A DNA stretch of 64,000 nucleotides from Pectobacterium zantedeschiae (GTDB lineage: Bacteria; Pseudomonadota; Gammaproteobacteria; Enterobacterales; Enterobacteriaceae). A program made the translations under genes and the position numbers. The stretch is taken from positions 1,353,229 to 1,417,228 of the forward strand of contig NZ_NWTM01000001.1 of the NCBI RefSeq assembly GCF_004137795.1. The letters are read 5' to 3'. A model generated the notes under the pieces. It saw only the letters and a program-made list of their open reading frames with translations, searched no databases and had not been told where the DNA came from. This document shows positions 47,665 through 58,126 of this stretch, in pieces (position 1 is the stretch's first letter; each line of letters begins with the position of its first letter).

Positions 47665-48843
47665 ATGTTAACGATTGGAACCGCCCTGCGTGCGGATGCC
47701 ACACGAGTGATGCTGCTTGGCTCCGGTGAATTAGGCAAAGAAGTGGCGATTGAATGTCAACGCCTTGGAATCGAAGTGATCGCAGTCGATCGCTATGCCG
47801 ATGCACCCGCGATGCAAGTTGCGCATCGCAGCCATGTCATCAATATGCTGGATGGTGATGCATTAAAAGCGTTGGTTGAAGCTGAACGCCCTGATTACAT
47901 CGTGCCGGAAATTGAGGCCATCGCTACCGACATGCTGGTGGCGCTGGAAAAACAGGGGCACCATGTTGTTCCCTGCGCCGAAGCGACACGTCTGACGATG
48001 AACCGTGAGGGCATCCGTCGTCTGGCTGCCGAAACGCTCGGCGTTCCGACCTCCACCTACCGTTTTGCAGATAGCGAAGAAAGCTTTCGTCAGGCAGTCG
48101 ATACGATCGGTTATCCCTGTATTGTTAAGCCAGTCATGAGTTCATCCGGCAAAGGGCAAAGCCTGATTCGCTCCGCTGAGCAGTTAGAGCAGGCATGGAT
48201 CTATGCCCAACAGGGTGGACGGGCTGGCGGTGGACGCGTCATCGTTGAAGGGTTGGTTAATTTTGATTTTGAGATCACCCTGCTGACCATCCATGCAGTT
48301 GACGGCATTCATTTCTGTGCACCTATCGGACATCGTCAGGAAGATGGCGACTATCGCGAATCCTGGCAGCCGCAGCAGATGAGTGCGCTGGCGCAGGAAC
48401 GCGCACAAAAGATGGCCAGCGATGTCGTAAAAGCGCTCGGCGGTTATGGTCTGTTCGGCGTTGAACTGTTTGTCTGCGGTGATGAAGTCATTTTCAGTGA
48501 AGTCTCCCCTCGCCCACACGATACTGGCATGGTAACGATGATTTCTCAGGATCTGTCCGAGTTTGCTCTTCACGTTCGCGCTTTTCTGGGACTGCCAATT
48601 GGCGCAGTTCGTCAGTACGGCGCATCGGCTTCCGCGGTAATTTTACCGGAACTGGACAGTAACAATGTACGTTATCAGGGACTAGAAAACGCGCTACTCC
48701 CTCATACGCAAATTCGCCTGTTTGGCAAACCGGATATCAGCGGTAAACGCCGTATGGGCGTTGCGTTAGCCAGTGCAGAAACCACAGCTGATGCGGTTGA
48801 AATCGCCAAGCGCGTCGCGGCGAGTGTAAAAGTCAGCGGCTGA
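47665..48843 (+). CDS. purT: Formate-dependent GAR transformylase
   Basis: 392 residues from the ATG at 47665 with AAGG upstream, the same length as E. coli PurT. ATP-grasp features are clear: [15 protein letters not shown] at the N terminus, [12 protein letters not shown] near 155 and [13 protein letters not shown] near 280. It makes formyl-GAR from formate and ATP in purine synthesis. Controlled by the PurR box upstream. Confidence 0.96.
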   Translation: MLTIGTALRADATRVMLLGSGELGKEVAIECQRLGIEVIAVDRYADAPAMQVAHRSHVINMLDGDALKALVEAERPDYIVPEIEAIATDMLVALEKQGHHVVPCAEATRLTMNREGIRRLAAETLGVPTSTYRFADSEESFRQAVDTIGYPCIVKPVMSSSGKGQSLIRSAEQLEQAWIYAQQGGRAGGGRVIVEGLVNFDFEITLLTIHAVDGIHFCAPIGHRQEDGDYRESWQPQQMSALAQERAQKMASDVVKALGGYGLFGVELFVCGDEVIFSEVSPRPHDTGMVTMISQDLSEFALHVRAFLGLPIGAVRQYGASASAVILPELDSNNVRYQGLENALLPHTQIRLFGKPDISGKRRMGVALASAETTADAVEIAKRVAASVKVSG

Positions 48844-48921
48844 TGCATTTTATTGCTGGCTGGGTGAGGTAAAGCGTCACTAACGGCGAGCTGAATACTC
48901 GCAATAAAAAACGCACGCGCG

Positions 48922-49122
48922 TTTTTCAACGTTGCGAAACAACGGCCCGCAGGGTGATGGACAAGGATGCCCGTCATAAAAAAATTTGGGGAACATTTTT
49001 CAACGTCGCTTGCGACGGCCCGTAGGGTGGCGGACAAGGATGCCCGTCATAAAAAAATTTGGGGAACATTTTTCAACGTCGCTTGCGACGGCCCGCAGGG
49101 TGGCGGACAAGGATGTCCGCCA
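48922..49122. repeat. Three tandem copies of a 73-74 base structured repeat
   Basis: Copies start at 48922, 48996 and 49069 with TTTTTCAACG. Each holds two stems (CGTCGC/GCGACG and GGCGGACA/TGTCCGCC in the best copy), then ATAAAAAAATTTGGGGAACA as a linker in the first two. The first copy is the most divergent. It fills the purT-eda intergenic region. Confidence 0.85.
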
Positions 49123-49123
49123 T

Positions 49124-49153
49124 AAAAAAGGCCACTCTCTGCGAGTGGCCTTT
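49124..49153 (-). terminator. Terminator of eda
   Basis: AAAGGCCACTC and GAGTGGCCTTT pair around five bases, with six T on the minus strand, 22 bases after the eda stop. Confidence 0.88.
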
Positions 49154-49174
49154 GTCATTCAGTAACCAACATGC

Positions 49175-49816
49175 TTAGGCTTTTGCGCCTGCAACGGCTT
49201 CACGTGCCAGTTCAGTAATACGCGCGTAATCACCGCTTTCCAATGCATCATTCGGTACCAACCAGGAACCACCCACGCACAGTACGCTTTTCAGCGCCAG
49301 ATAGTCGCGGTAGTTATTTGGCGTAATGCCACCAGTCGGGCAGAAACGGATATGAGCAAACGGACCCGCGATCGCCTGGAGCGCTTTCACGCCGCCGTTA
49401 GCTTCCGCTGGGAAGAATTTGAACTGACGCAGGCCGTAATCCATACCCAGCATCAGTTCAGACACAGTGCTGATACCTGGAATCAACGGGATGTTGCCTT
49501 CAATCGCGGCTTTCAACAGCGGCTCGGTCAGACCTGGGCTGATAGCAAACTGCGCCCCCGCTTCAACAACCGCTGCCAGTTGCTGAGGATTTGTCACCGT
49601 ACCTGCACCTATGATGGCTTCCGGCACCTCTTTCGCAATCGCACGGATCGCGTCGATGGCACAGTCGGTACGCAATGTCAGTTCCAGAACGCGAACGCCG
49701 CCCGCGACTAACGCTTTTGCCATCGGCACTGCGTGTTCCAGTTTGTTGACCACAATCACAGGAACAACAGGACCTGTTGTCAAAATCTGTTCCGCGCTCG
49801 TTTTCCAGTTTTTCAT
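49175..49816 (-). CDS. eda: KHG/KDPG aldolase
   Basis: 213 residues from the second ATG at 49816, the usual Eda length. The Schiff-base Lys133 lies in [11 protein letters not shown], and the general base Glu45 in LELTLRT. It splits KDPG to pyruvate and glyceraldehyde 3-phosphate and also serves pectin breakdown, for which soft-rot bacteria call it kdgA. It lies next to zwf, which feeds the same pathway. Confidence 0.95.
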   Translation of the reverse strand: MKNWKTSAEQILTTGPVVPVIVVNKLEHAVPMAKALVAGGVRVLELTLRTDCAIDAIRAIAKEVPEAIIGAGTVTNPQQLAAVVEAGAQFAISPGLTEPLLKAAIEGNIPLIPGISTVSELMLGMDYGLRQFKFFPAEANGGVKALQAIAGPFAHIRFCPTGGITPNNYRDYLALKSVLCVGGSWLVPNDALESGDYARITELAREAVAGAKA

Positions 49817-49933
49817 CAAAAGTTATCTCCAGTCATGCCCGAAGGCATCATTAATTATATAGCGCGCCCCTGCCACAGGGATCTGCGTCGCCGCAGATGT
49901 CCGACCGCACCGTTAGCCATACATTAAAACGAT

Positions 49934-49959
49934 GGAATGCCGAATAATCTCGGCATTCC
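49934..49959. terminator. 10-base hairpin after zwf
   Basis: GGAATGCCGA and TCGGCATTCC pair around six bases, 25 bases after the zwf stop. No clear T-run. A 7-base stem (ATCTGCG/CGCAGAT) lies nearby at about 49879. Confidence 0.6.
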
Positions 49960-49983
49960 CGTTACTGACTTATTATCAAAAAA

Positions 49984-51459
49984 TTATTCAAACTCATTCC
50001 AGGAACGACCATCGCGGGTAATCATCGCAACCGATGCCACCGGCCCCCAGCTTCCTGCCTGATATGGCTTCGGTGCATCGTTGTCCATCGCCCACGCATC
50101 CATGATGGAATCCACCCATTTCCAGGCTTCTTCAACTTCATCACGGCGGACGAACAGCGCCTGAATCCCGCGCATGGTTTCCAACAGCAGACGCTCATAG
50201 GCATCCGCCAAATGCTGCTGATTAAAGGTTTCCGAGAAGCTCAGATCCAGCTTCACCGTTTGCAGGCGGTGCTTGTGCTCTAATCCTGGGATTTTATTCA
50301 GAATTTGGATTTCCACACCCTCATCCGGCTGCAAGCGGATGATCAGTTTATTCTGCGGTAACTGCTGGTAAGAATCATGGAACAGGTTCAGTGCCGGATT
50401 CTTAAAGTACACCACCACTTCTGAACATTTCGTTGGCAGACGTTTACCGGTACGCAGGTAGAACGGCACGCCAGACCAGCGCCAGTCATCGATGTCGACA
50501 CGAATGGCGACAAAGGTTTCCGTGCTGCTGCTTTTGTTGGCACCCTCTTCTTCCAGATAGCCCGGCACTTTATGTCCCTGAACAAAACCAGAAGAATATT
50601 GACCGCGCACCGTCGTTTCATGCACGTTGGAACGATCGATACGACGCAGCGAACGCAACACTTTTACTTTTTCATCACGGATGCGGTCAGTCGTCAAATC
50701 AGACGGCGGCGACATCGCAATCATCGTCAGAATCTGTAACAGGTGATTCTGGATCATGTCACGCATCTGGCCAGCTTTATCAAAATAGCCCCAGCGTCCT
50801 TCAATCCCGACCTCTTCGGCTACCGTGATCTGCACATGATCGATAGTCCGATTGTCCCAATTTGAGGAGAACAGCGAGTTGGCAAAACGCAGCGCCAGCA
50901 GGTTCAGAACCGTTTCTTTACCCAGATAGTGGTCAATACGGTAAACCTGACACTCGTTGAAGAATTCCGCGACCTGATCGTTAATGACGCGAGAAGACGC
51001 CAGGTCGGTACCCAGCGGTTTTTCCATCACTACGCGCGCAGGCTCTTTATTCAGCCCTGCCGTTCCCAACCCTTTGCAGATCGCACCGAATGTGCTGGGC
51101 GGCATCGCAAAGTAATTGATGGTAGTCCGATTTTTCTGGTCAAGCATCTTGCCCAGCTTGTTAAAGGCTTTCGTGTCTTCCACATCAAGATTGCAGAAAT
51201 TCAGCCGATTGCTTAGCGTTTCCCACAACTTATCGTCGATGGCTTCTTTCATAAAAGTGTCAAGCGCTTCGCGCACGACGCGGGTATACTCCGCTTTATC
51301 CCAATCCGCACGACCTACCCCAATAATTTTGGTGTCCGCATGGATGTGACCTGCTTTTTCCAACTGGTATAGGGAAGGCAGCAATTTACGGCGCGCCAGA
51401 TCGCCCTTGGCACCGAAAATAACCAGATCGCACGCTTGGGCTGTTGAAGTTACCGCCAT
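49984..51459 (-). CDS. zwf: Glucose-6-phosphate 1-dehydrogenase
   Basis: 491 residues from the ATG at 51459 (GAGGAG upstream), same as E. coli Zwf. NADP-binding FGAKGDLARRKLLPS and the active-site stretch RIDHYLGKE are present. First enzyme of the oxidative pentose phosphate pathway and entry to Entner-Doudoroff. Divergent from hexR, with a HexR box between. Confidence 0.97.
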   Translation of the reverse strand: MAVTSTAQACDLVIFGAKGDLARRKLLPSLYQLEKAGHIHADTKIIGVGRADWDKAEYTRVVREALDTFMKEAIDDKLWETLSNRLNFCNLDVEDTKAFNKLGKMLDQKNRTTINYFAMPPSTFGAICKGLGTAGLNKEPARVVMEKPLGTDLASSRVINDQVAEFFNECQVYRIDHYLGKETVLNLLALRFANSLFSSNWDNRTIDHVQITVAEEVGIEGRWGYFDKAGQMRDMIQNHLLQILTMIAMSPPSDLTTDRIRDEKVKVLRSLRRIDRSNVHETTVRGQYSSGFVQGHKVPGYLEEEGANKSSSTETFVAIRVDIDDWRWSGVPFYLRTGKRLPTKCSEVVVYFKNPALNLFHDSYQQLPQNKLIIRLQPDEGVEIQILNKIPGLEHKHRLQTVKLDLSFSETFNQQHLADAYERLLLETMRGIQALFVRRDEVEEAWKWVDSIMDAWAMDNDAPKPYQAGSWGPVASVAMITRDGRSWNEFE

Positions 51460-51483
51460 GTTCATCTCCTCGTTGCAGGATGC

Positions 51484-51498
51484 TGTAATTTTATTACA
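51484..51498. promoter_or_regulatory. HexR operator upstream of zwf
   Basis: TGTAATTTTATTACA is a near-perfect palindrome fitting the HexR consensus. It lies 25 bases before the zwf start codon, in the region shared with hexR. The rest of 51466..51842 holds the hexR promoter and no gene. Confidence 0.88.
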
Positions 51499-51842
51499 GC
51501 GATAATGTACTCTTTTTGACTACAGCCAGTAAACCCATCATAAAAATGCCAAATAATGATCAGTATTGACTGAAAATCAGGCATAAATCGGTCTGTGCAG
51601 TGGCTGAAATCACTTATGCATTCGCCCTAAAACGAAATTTTTCGTCGTTTCTGACAGTCGATTACTTTTCTGAAAGTTAGACACATGTCATGTTCTGGCA
51701 AAAAAAGGCCCCAACTTAGCGTGTTGCCCTCTGCCAACCACTACAGGTCGTAGTATATTTTCATGACGTGCATTTTTTCACGTAATGCATGCCAGTTGTA
51801 CCTTTAGTTGAAATTGGAAAAAACTTACATGGCCCTTGTCGT

Positions 51843-52712
51843 ATGAATATGCTGGAAAAAATCCAGAGTCACTTAGAACTCTTAAGCAAATCAGAAAGAA
51901 AAGTGGCTGAAGTGATCCTGAGCACTCCGCAGACGGCCATTCACTCCAGCATCGCGACCTTAGCCAAAATGGCCGACGTCAGCGAGCCAACGGTTAATCG
52001 TTTCTGTCGTCGCCTTGAAACTAAAGGTTTTCCTGATTTTAAACTACATCTGGCGCAAAGTCTGGCGAACGGTACACCGTATGTGAACCGTAACGTTGAA
52101 GAAGATGACAGCGTTGACGCCTATACCAGCAAAATCTTTGAATCCACGATGGCGGGTTTAGAACAGGTGAAATCAAGCCTGGATGTCACTGCCGTCAACC
52201 GCGCAGTGGATTTACTGACCCAGGCGAAGAAAATTTCTTTCTTTGGCCTGGGTGCTTCCGCTGCTGTCGCACACGATGCGATGAACAAATTTTTCCGCTT
52301 CAATATCCCCGTTGTTTATTTTGATGACATCGTTATGCAGCGTATGAGTTGCATGAACTCCAGCGACGGCGACGTCGTGGTATTGATCTCCCATACTGGC
52401 AGAACCAAAAGTCTGGTCGAAATGGCGCAACTGGCACGCGAAAACGATGCGACGGTGATCGCCATCACTTCGGACGGTACGCCGCTTGCGCGTGAAGCCT
52501 CGCTGGCCTTACGGCTTGACGTGCCCGAAGATACCGATGTGTATATGCCGATGGTGTCCCGCATCGCTCAATTGACGTTGATCGACGTTTTGGCGACGGG
52601 GTTCACACTACGCCGCGGGGAAAAATTTCGTGATAACCTGAAACGGGTCAAAGAGGCTCTGCGTGAATCGCGCTTTGATAAAGACGAACGGTTGATCAAC
52701 CCGTTCAGGTGA
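51843..52712 (+). CDS. hexR: HexR transcriptional regulator (RpiR family)
   Basis: 289 residues from the ATG at 51843, matching E. coli HexR. An N-terminal helix-turn-helix (ADVSEPTVNRFCRRLETKGF) is followed by a SIS sugar-phosphate domain (FFGLGASAAVAHDAMNKFFR, LISHTGRTKSLVE). It represses zwf, eda and pykA-type genes until KDPG binds. It lies between two of its likely targets. Confidence 0.95.
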   Translation: MNMLEKIQSHLELLSKSERKVAEVILSTPQTAIHSSIATLAKMADVSEPTVNRFCRRLETKGFPDFKLHLAQSLANGTPYVNRNVEEDDSVDAYTSKIFESTMAGLEQVKSSLDVTAVNRAVDLLTQAKKISFFGLGASAAVAHDAMNKFFRFNIPVVYFDDIVMQRMSCMNSSDGDVVVLISHTGRTKSLVEMAQLARENDATVIAITSDGTPLAREASLALRLDVPEDTDVYMPMVSRIAQLTLIDVLATGFTLRRGEKFRDNLKRVKEALRESRFDKDERLINPFR

Positions 52713-52989
52713 TACCTGAGTTTTCAGATGGTAGTTAAGTTTTACGTTGTGCTTTGTTTTTAGTTATATCTATGAAAAATGAGCGGTATCATCTACCTGA
52801 CTCATCTTGATGCGGCCAGAGTTTACGGCCATGGAAAGATGGTAGGGATTACCTGTACAGTATGATAATCAGACTCAACACGATGTTCGGATAACGCAGG
52901 TGAAATAGTTTTGTTGTAAAGTGACATTTTACACCGTTATTCGACGCTTAATCGCAACACTGCAGCTTCACAAGTGAACGGAGTTATAC
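52713..52989. other. hexR-pykA intergenic region
   Basis: No gene. TGTAAAGTGACATTTTACA (52915..52933) is an inverted repeat (TGTAAA/TTTACA) of HexR-like type near the pykA start and may be an operator. Confidence 0.45.
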
Positions 52990-54432
52990 ATGTCCAGACG
53001 GCTCAGAAGAACCAAGATTGTTACCACCCTGGGGCCCGCTACCGACCGCGATAATAATCTCGAAAAGATTATCAGTGCGGGAGCTAACGTAGTACGCATG
53101 AATTTTTCTCACGGCACAGCAGAAGATCATCAATTACGTGCCAACAAAGTTCGTGAAATTGCGGCTAAATTAGGCCGCCATGTTGCCATTCTTGGCGATC
53201 TTCAGGGTCCAAAGATTCGCGTGTCCACCTTCAAAGAAGGTAAAATTTTCCTGAATGTCGGCGACAAATTCTTGCTGGATGCCAACTTAGCGAAAGGCGA
53301 AGGCGATAAAGAAAGAGTCGGGATCGATTACAAAGGCTTGCCAAGCGACGTGGTGCCTGGCGATATCCTGTTACTGGATGACGGCCGCGTACAGTTAAAA
53401 GTCCTTCAGGTTGAAGGTCTGAAAGTTTACACCGAAGTTACCGTTGGTGGGCCGCTTTCTAACAATAAAGGCATCAACAAACTTGGTGGTGGTCTGTCTG
53501 CCGAAGCCCTGACGGAAAAAGATAAAGCCGACATTATTACTGCCGCAAAAATTGGCGTCGACTATCTGGCTGTCTCTTTCCCACGTACTGGTGAAGACCT
53601 CAATTACGCACGCCGTCTCGCACGCGATGCTGGCTGTAACGCCAAGATCGTATCAAAAGTTGAACGTGCTGAAGCCGTCTGCTCAGATGCCGCAATGGAT
53701 GACATTATTCTGGCTTCCGACGTGGTAATGGTCGCAAGGGGCGATCTGGGCGTTGAAATCGGCGACCCTGAGCTGGTAGGGATTCAGAAGAAATTGATCC
53801 GTCGAGCTCGCCAACTGAACCGTGCGGTCATTACCGCTACGCAGATGATGGAATCGATGATCACCAACCCGATGCCAACGCGCGCCGAGGTAATGGACGT
53901 CGCCAACGCCGTGCTGGATGGCACCGATGCTGTAATGCTGTCAGCAGAAACCGCTGCGGGTCAATATCCAGCTGAAACCGTCGCTGCCATGGCAAAAGTG
54001 TGTTTAGGTGCGGAGAAGATCCCAAGCATCAACGTCTCCAAACACCGCCTTGACGTGCAGTTTGATAACACAGAAGAATCCATCGCGATGTCTTCCATGT
54101 ATGCTGCCAACCACCTGAAAGGTGTTACTGCGCTGATCGCCATGACGGAATCTGGCCGTACCGCCCTGATGATGTCGCGTATCAGTTCCGGTCTGCCAAT
54201 TTTCGCCATGTCTCGTCATGAGCACACGCTGAACCTGACCGCACTGTACCGTGGTGTCACACCCGTGCATTTCGACAGCTACACGGACGGCGTTGCCGCC
54301 GCCAATGATGCAGTAATTCTGCTGCGTGACAAAGGGTTCCTGGTATCTGGGGATCTGGTTATCGTCACGCAGGGCGACATCATGGGCACGGTGGGCACCA
54401 CCAACACGATCCGTATCCTGCGCGTGGAATAA
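52990..54432 (+). CDS. pykA: Pyruvate kinase II
   Basis: 480 residues, usual PykA length. Active-site and cation-binding motifs: [32 protein letters not shown], and the kinase signature [11 protein letters not shown]. It makes pyruvate and ATP from PEP. Located next to hexR in Enterobacterales. A good terminator follows. Confidence 0.97.
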   Translation: MSRRLRRTKIVTTLGPATDRDNNLEKIISAGANVVRMNFSHGTAEDHQLRANKVREIAAKLGRHVAILGDLQGPKIRVSTFKEGKIFLNVGDKFLLDANLAKGEGDKERVGIDYKGLPSDVVPGDILLLDDGRVQLKVLQVEGLKVYTEVTVGGPLSNNKGINKLGGGLSAEALTEKDKADIITAAKIGVDYLAVSFPRTGEDLNYARRLARDAGCNAKIVSKVERAEAVCSDAAMDDIILASDVVMVARGDLGVEIGDPELVGIQKKLIRRARQLNRAVITATQMMESMITNPMPTRAEVMDVANAVLDGTDAVMLSAETAAGQYPAETVAAMAKVCLGAEKIPSINVSKHRLDVQFDNTEESIAMSSMYAANHLKGVTALIAMTESGRTALMMSRISSGLPIFAMSRHEHTLNLTALYRGVTPVHFDSYTDGVAAANDAVILLRDKGFLVSGDLVIVTQGDIMGTVGTTNTIRILRVE

Positions 54433-54487
54433 TGATTGCAATAACCATCCGCTACTGAGTTAGCAGACGGTATTGTGATAGTAAAAA

Positions 54488-54516
54488 GCCGGACAATTCC
54501 TCGTCCGGCTTTTTTA
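54488..54516. terminator. Terminator between pykA and lpxM
   Basis: GCCGGAC and GTCCGGC pair around eight bases; six T follow on the plus strand and a short T-run lies on the minus strand, so it may serve both genes. Confidence 0.88.
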
Positions 54517-54541
54517 TCAGTGCGTCTATCCGCGACTCATC

Positions 54542-55519
54542 TCACTTCTTGTTGCGGTATAAATCATCCCGGCAATATGGCTCAATCTCACCCGGCTTGC
54601 GGGTTTTCAACAGCTTCAGAATCCAGGTGTACTGCTCAGGGTTTGGCCTGACCAGAATTTCTACCTCTTCATTCATACGCCGTGCAATGTAGGCATCATC
54701 TGCCTCCGCCAAATCATCCATCGGCGGACGAATAAATACATCAAGGCAACCGTCTTTGGCGTTATATACCGGGAATAGCGGCACAATATCAGCTCGGCAC
54801 ACTTTCATCAGCCGTCCGACAGCAGGTAGCGTTGCTTTATAGGTTGCAAAGAAATCAACGAACTCGCTGTGCTCAGGACCGTGATCTTGATCGGGTAAAT
54901 AATACCCCCAGCACCCAGAGCGTACGGAACTGATGAACGGCTTAATACCATCGTTACGAGCATGGATCCGTCCACCAAAGCGACGGCGTAACCGATTCCA
55001 CCAATAATCCACTAGCGCATTCTTCTGGTTATGGAACATCGCCGCCATACGCTGTCCACGAGAAGTTAGCAACATCGCAGGGATATCGACGCCCCATCCG
55101 TGCGGAACCAGAAAAATCACGTTCTTTTCTTGTGCTTTAATACGTTCAAGAATGTCTTCGCCGTGCCAACGAACATATTTCTCGATTTTCTTTGGGTTTC
55201 GAATCCCTACTTCTACCATCATGATCATCGACTGAGGTGCCGTCGCAAACATGTCATCGATGATAGCTTCACGCTGTGCTTCCGTTAGCTCTGGCATGCA
55301 ATACAGAAGATTAATGCGGGCACGGCGGCGAGCACCTTTTGATATTCTCCCGACAAAACGCCCTAACCCTCCCAGCACCGGGTTTCTTAACCGAGCGGGA
55401 ATATAGGCAGCGAGTGCCATCATGCCAACGCCTAACCAAACGCCCCAATAGCGCGGATGAAAAAAGGCGCGTTGAAACTGGGGAACAAATTCAGCGTTCG
55501 ATTTTTTTTCTTTTTCCAT
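54542..55519 (-). CDS. lpxM: Lipid A myristoyltransferase LpxM
   Basis: 325 residues from the ATG at 55519. The acyltransferase motif HGWGVD (H-x4-D, near residue 139) and an N-terminal membrane helix (WGVWLGVGMMALAAYIPA) are present. YLPDQDHGPEHSEFVDFF is typical of LpxM/LpxL. It adds the last acyl chain to lipid A at the inner membrane. Head-to-tail with mepM in the usual order. Confidence 0.93.
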   Translation of the reverse strand: MEKEKKSNAEFVPQFQRAFFHPRYWGVWLGVGMMALAAYIPARLRNPVLGGLGRFVGRISKGARRRARINLLYCMPELTEAQREAIIDDMFATAPQSMIMMVEVGIRNPKKIEKYVRWHGEDILERIKAQEKNVIFLVPHGWGVDIPAMLLTSRGQRMAAMFHNQKNALVDYWWNRLRRRFGGRIHARNDGIKPFISSVRSGCWGYYLPDQDHGPEHSEFVDFFATYKATLPAVGRLMKVCRADIVPLFPVYNAKDGCLDVFIRPPMDDLAEADDAYIARRMNEEVEILVRPNPEQYTWILKLLKTRKPGEIEPYCRDDLYRNKK

Positions 55520-55650
55520 GCCTAAACTCTTCAGATCAATCAATAAACATAATCATAATTGCCGCCCAACGTTTAGCAACACCCGATGACAATTACGCAA
55601 AAACACGTCTGCTTGATAATAAAAAATCAGGAACTCGTATTCTATAAATG

Positions 55651-55676
55651 AAAATGCCGGCAGCAAGCCACCGGCA
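55651..55676 (-). terminator. Terminator after mepM
   Basis: TGCCGG and CCGGCA stems with TGGC/GCTG extension, followed by TTTTC on the minus strand, 20 bases after the mepM stop. Confidence 0.75.
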
Positions 55677-55695
55677 CAACATGCAGTAAATATGG

Positions 55696-57018
55696 TTAAT
55701 CAAACTTAAGCTGCGGCACCACTTCCTTCACCTGCGCCAGATAATCACGACGCTCTTTACCCGCCAACCCTTCAGAACGCGGCAACTGGGCTGTTAGCGG
55801 ATTTACTGCCTGCTGGTTGACCCAGAGTTCGTAGTGCAGATGCGGACCAGTGGAACGACCCGTGTTACCAGACAACCCGATGCGATCGCCACGTTTCACT
55901 TTCTGACCAGGTTTAACCAATATGCGATTTAGGTGCATAAATCGTGTCGTATACTGACGACCATGACGAATCACCACATAGTTGCCCGCAGCACCGCTAC
56001 GCTTCGCAATTACCACTTCCCCATCCCCAACGGCCAGAACAGGTGAACCGACCGGCATGGCAAAATCGACACCTTTATGCGGAGCAACACGACCGGTCAC
56101 CGGGTTCAAACGACGTGGGTTAAAGTTGGAGGAAATACGGAATTGTTTGATGGTCGGGAAACGCATAAAGCCACGCGTCAAACCGGAACCTTCGCGATCG
56201 TAGAATTTACCGTCTTCTGCACGAATAGCGTAATAATCTTTACCGCCGGTATTTAGGCGAACGCCAACCAATTCACTCTGTTCACTTTTACCATCGAGCA
56301 TTTCACGGGACATCAGGACCGAGAAAGTGTCGTCTTTACGTAATTTGCGGAAATCCAACTGCCACTGCAGCGCTTTGATCACATCTCGCACTTCTGAACT
56401 CGTCAACCCTGCGTTTTTCGCGCTGCTAACAAAACTACCACTGACCCGACCATTCAGAACACTGTTACGCCACTCGCCTTTCAGCGTCTCGATTCGCTCT
56501 TTAAAATCAGCGCCTACACGTTCATAAATACGAGTTTCACGACGAGACATCTGCCAGGTCAAACTTTGCAGGTCGCCGTTCTCTCCCAGCGCCCATGAAA
56601 TTTGCTGACCAATTTTCAGATTACGCAAATCTTTATTCTGATCTGCAAGCTGGGTGACATCCGCAATATCTATGCCGTACTGCGTCAAAATGCTGCTTAA
56701 CGTATCGCCCGTAGAGACTACGTACTCATGTACGCCGCTTTCATCGGCAACCTTATCATCCAATTCATCTTGTGGAATGTCGTCATCGGGTGAGGGTTGG
56801 TCTATCGGTTCACTGGCTTCAGGCGTCAGGGTACGCAACTGGTTGGTTTCCAGGTCGATATCTTTCACGATGACGGGTGCATCATCGACGTGGGGATAAA
56901 CAAAAGGCCGCCAAACAGCAACGGCCAATGTTACAACGGTAAGCGACCCCAGCATGACGCGATGGGGCCGAGGTAAGCTGTTATACGCCAGAGCGATAGT
57001 TCGGACTATCTGCTGCAC
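55696..57018 (-). CDS. mepM: Murein DD-endopeptidase MepM
   Basis: 440 residues, same as E. coli MepM. An N-terminal membrane helix (VMLGSLTVVTLAVAVW), a LysM domain (VSTGDTLSSILTQYGI) and an M23 peptidase domain with HKGVDFAMPVG and GPHLHYELWV, which hold the zinc ligands. It cuts D-Ala-mDap crosslinks so that the wall can grow. It lies next to znuA. Confidence 0.95.
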   Translation of the reverse strand: MQQIVRTIALAYNSLPRPHRVMLGSLTVVTLAVAVWRPFVYPHVDDAPVIVKDIDLETNQLRTLTPEASEPIDQPSPDDDIPQDELDDKVADESGVHEYVVSTGDTLSSILTQYGIDIADVTQLADQNKDLRNLKIGQQISWALGENGDLQSLTWQMSRRETRIYERVGADFKERIETLKGEWRNSVLNGRVSGSFVSSAKNAGLTSSEVRDVIKALQWQLDFRKLRKDDTFSVLMSREMLDGKSEQSELVGVRLNTGGKDYYAIRAEDGKFYDREGSGLTRGFMRFPTIKQFRISSNFNPRRLNPVTGRVAPHKGVDFAMPVGSPVLAVGDGEVVIAKRSGAAGNYVVIRHGRQYTTRFMHLNRILVKPGQKVKRGDRIGLSGNTGRSTGPHLHYELWVNQQAVNPLTAQLPRSEGLAGKERRDYLAQVKEVVPQLKFD

Positions 57019-57030
57019 TTATTCGTATCC

Positions 57031-58050
57031 TCATGATTTTTCCTCCAGACAGCTCACATACTGGTTCGATAGCTGCAACAAGAAATCGGCATAGCTATCT
57101 CTACCCAGTGCAATATTGCTTCCCAATGGATCGAGCACACCCGAGCGCACGTCGGTTCCCTTGGCAACAGCATTAATAACGGCTGGCCTGAATTGTGGTT
57201 CAGCAAAAACGCATACGGCTTTATGCTCAACCAACTGTGTTCGTATTTGATGTAAACGCTGTGCACCGGGTTGGATTTCGGGATTAACCGTGAAGTGTCC
57301 CAGGGGGCTTAATCCGTAATGTTTCTCGAAATACCCATAGGCATCATGAAACACGAAATACCCTTTCCCCTGCACAGGCGCTAGCATCTTAACAATTTTT
57401 TCATCTGCTTGCGCGATTTTATCCGTGAAATAAAGCAGATTCGCGTCTAGTTTGTCCTTATTCTGAGGCATAAGTTCCAATAATTTTGCATGAATGGCAA
57501 TTGCCGCCTGTTTTGTCATCTCCGGCGAGAGCCAAATGTGCATATTGTACTCACCATGATGATGACCATCGTCACTGTCATCATGGGCAGTATTGCTGTG
57601 ATCGTGGCCTTTTTCGTGCTCATCATGTGCCTGTTCATGGTCATTCTCATGCTCATGCCCGACCTCTTTTTCCAACTCAGATTTAATGGCTGGCAGGGCG
57701 GAAAGTGCGATCTGCTTTGCGGGTGAAATTTTCGTTAACGGTTTCCCGAGAAAGGCTTCCATTTCCGGCCCAACCCAAATCACCAGATCGGCGGACTGTA
57801 AACGCTGGACATCAGACGGGCGCAAGGCATAATCGTGGGGCGATGCGCCATCAGGTAACAAAACCTCGGTTGGCGTCACGCCATCGGCAATCGCCGACGC
57901 AATGAATCCCAAAGGACGAATTGAAGTAATGACCGCAGCGGATGCCGCATTGATTGATATCCCGCTTGCGAGTAACGCACTGGCAACAAGCACGCTTTTT
58001 AACCATTTCTTTTGCTGAATACATTTTTTTTGTTGAATAGACTGCTGCAT
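57031..58050 (-). CDS. znuA: Zinc ABC transporter, periplasmic binding protein
   Basis: 339 residues from the ATG at 58050; the start is somewhat uncertain because of a repeated IQQKK stretch. A signal peptide ([20 protein letters not shown]) precedes the mature domain. A His/Asp/Glu-rich loop ([20 protein letters not shown]) and zinc ligands in [12 protein letters not shown] and [14 protein letters not shown] identify ZnuA. Divergent from znuCB across a Zur box. Confidence 0.95.
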   Translation of the reverse strand: MQQSIQQKKCIQQKKWLKSVLVASALLASGISINAASAAVITSIRPLGFIASAIADGVTPTEVLLPDGASPHDYALRPSDVQRLQSADLVIWVGPEMEAFLGKPLTKISPAKQIALSALPAIKSELEKEVGHEHENDHEQAHDEHEKGHDHSNTAHDDSDDGHHHGEYNMHIWLSPEMTKQAAIAIHAKLLELMPQNKDKLDANLLYFTDKIAQADEKIVKMLAPVQGKGYFVFHDAYGYFEKHYGLSPLGHFTVNPEIQPGAQRLHQIRTQLVEHKAVCVFAEPQFRPAVINAVAKGTDVRSGVLDPLGSNIALGRDSYADFLLQLSNQYVSCLEEKS

Positions 58051-58085
58051 GAAGATCGATCCCATCGATTTTTATCGTGTTGTTT

Positions 58086-58098
58086 GTTATATTATAAC
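58086..58098. promoter_or_regulatory. Zur box between znuA and znuC
   Basis: GTTATATTATAAC is a perfect palindrome with one central T, matching the core of the Zur consensus (TGTTATANTATAACA). Confidence 0.9.
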
Positions 58099-58126
58099 GT
58101 CACATGAGTTATGCAAACCGAATTAT

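Noticed and set aside
48922-49122. Regular repeats considered as a CRISPR array
   Set aside because: The units are contiguous with no unique spacers and no cas genes nearby.
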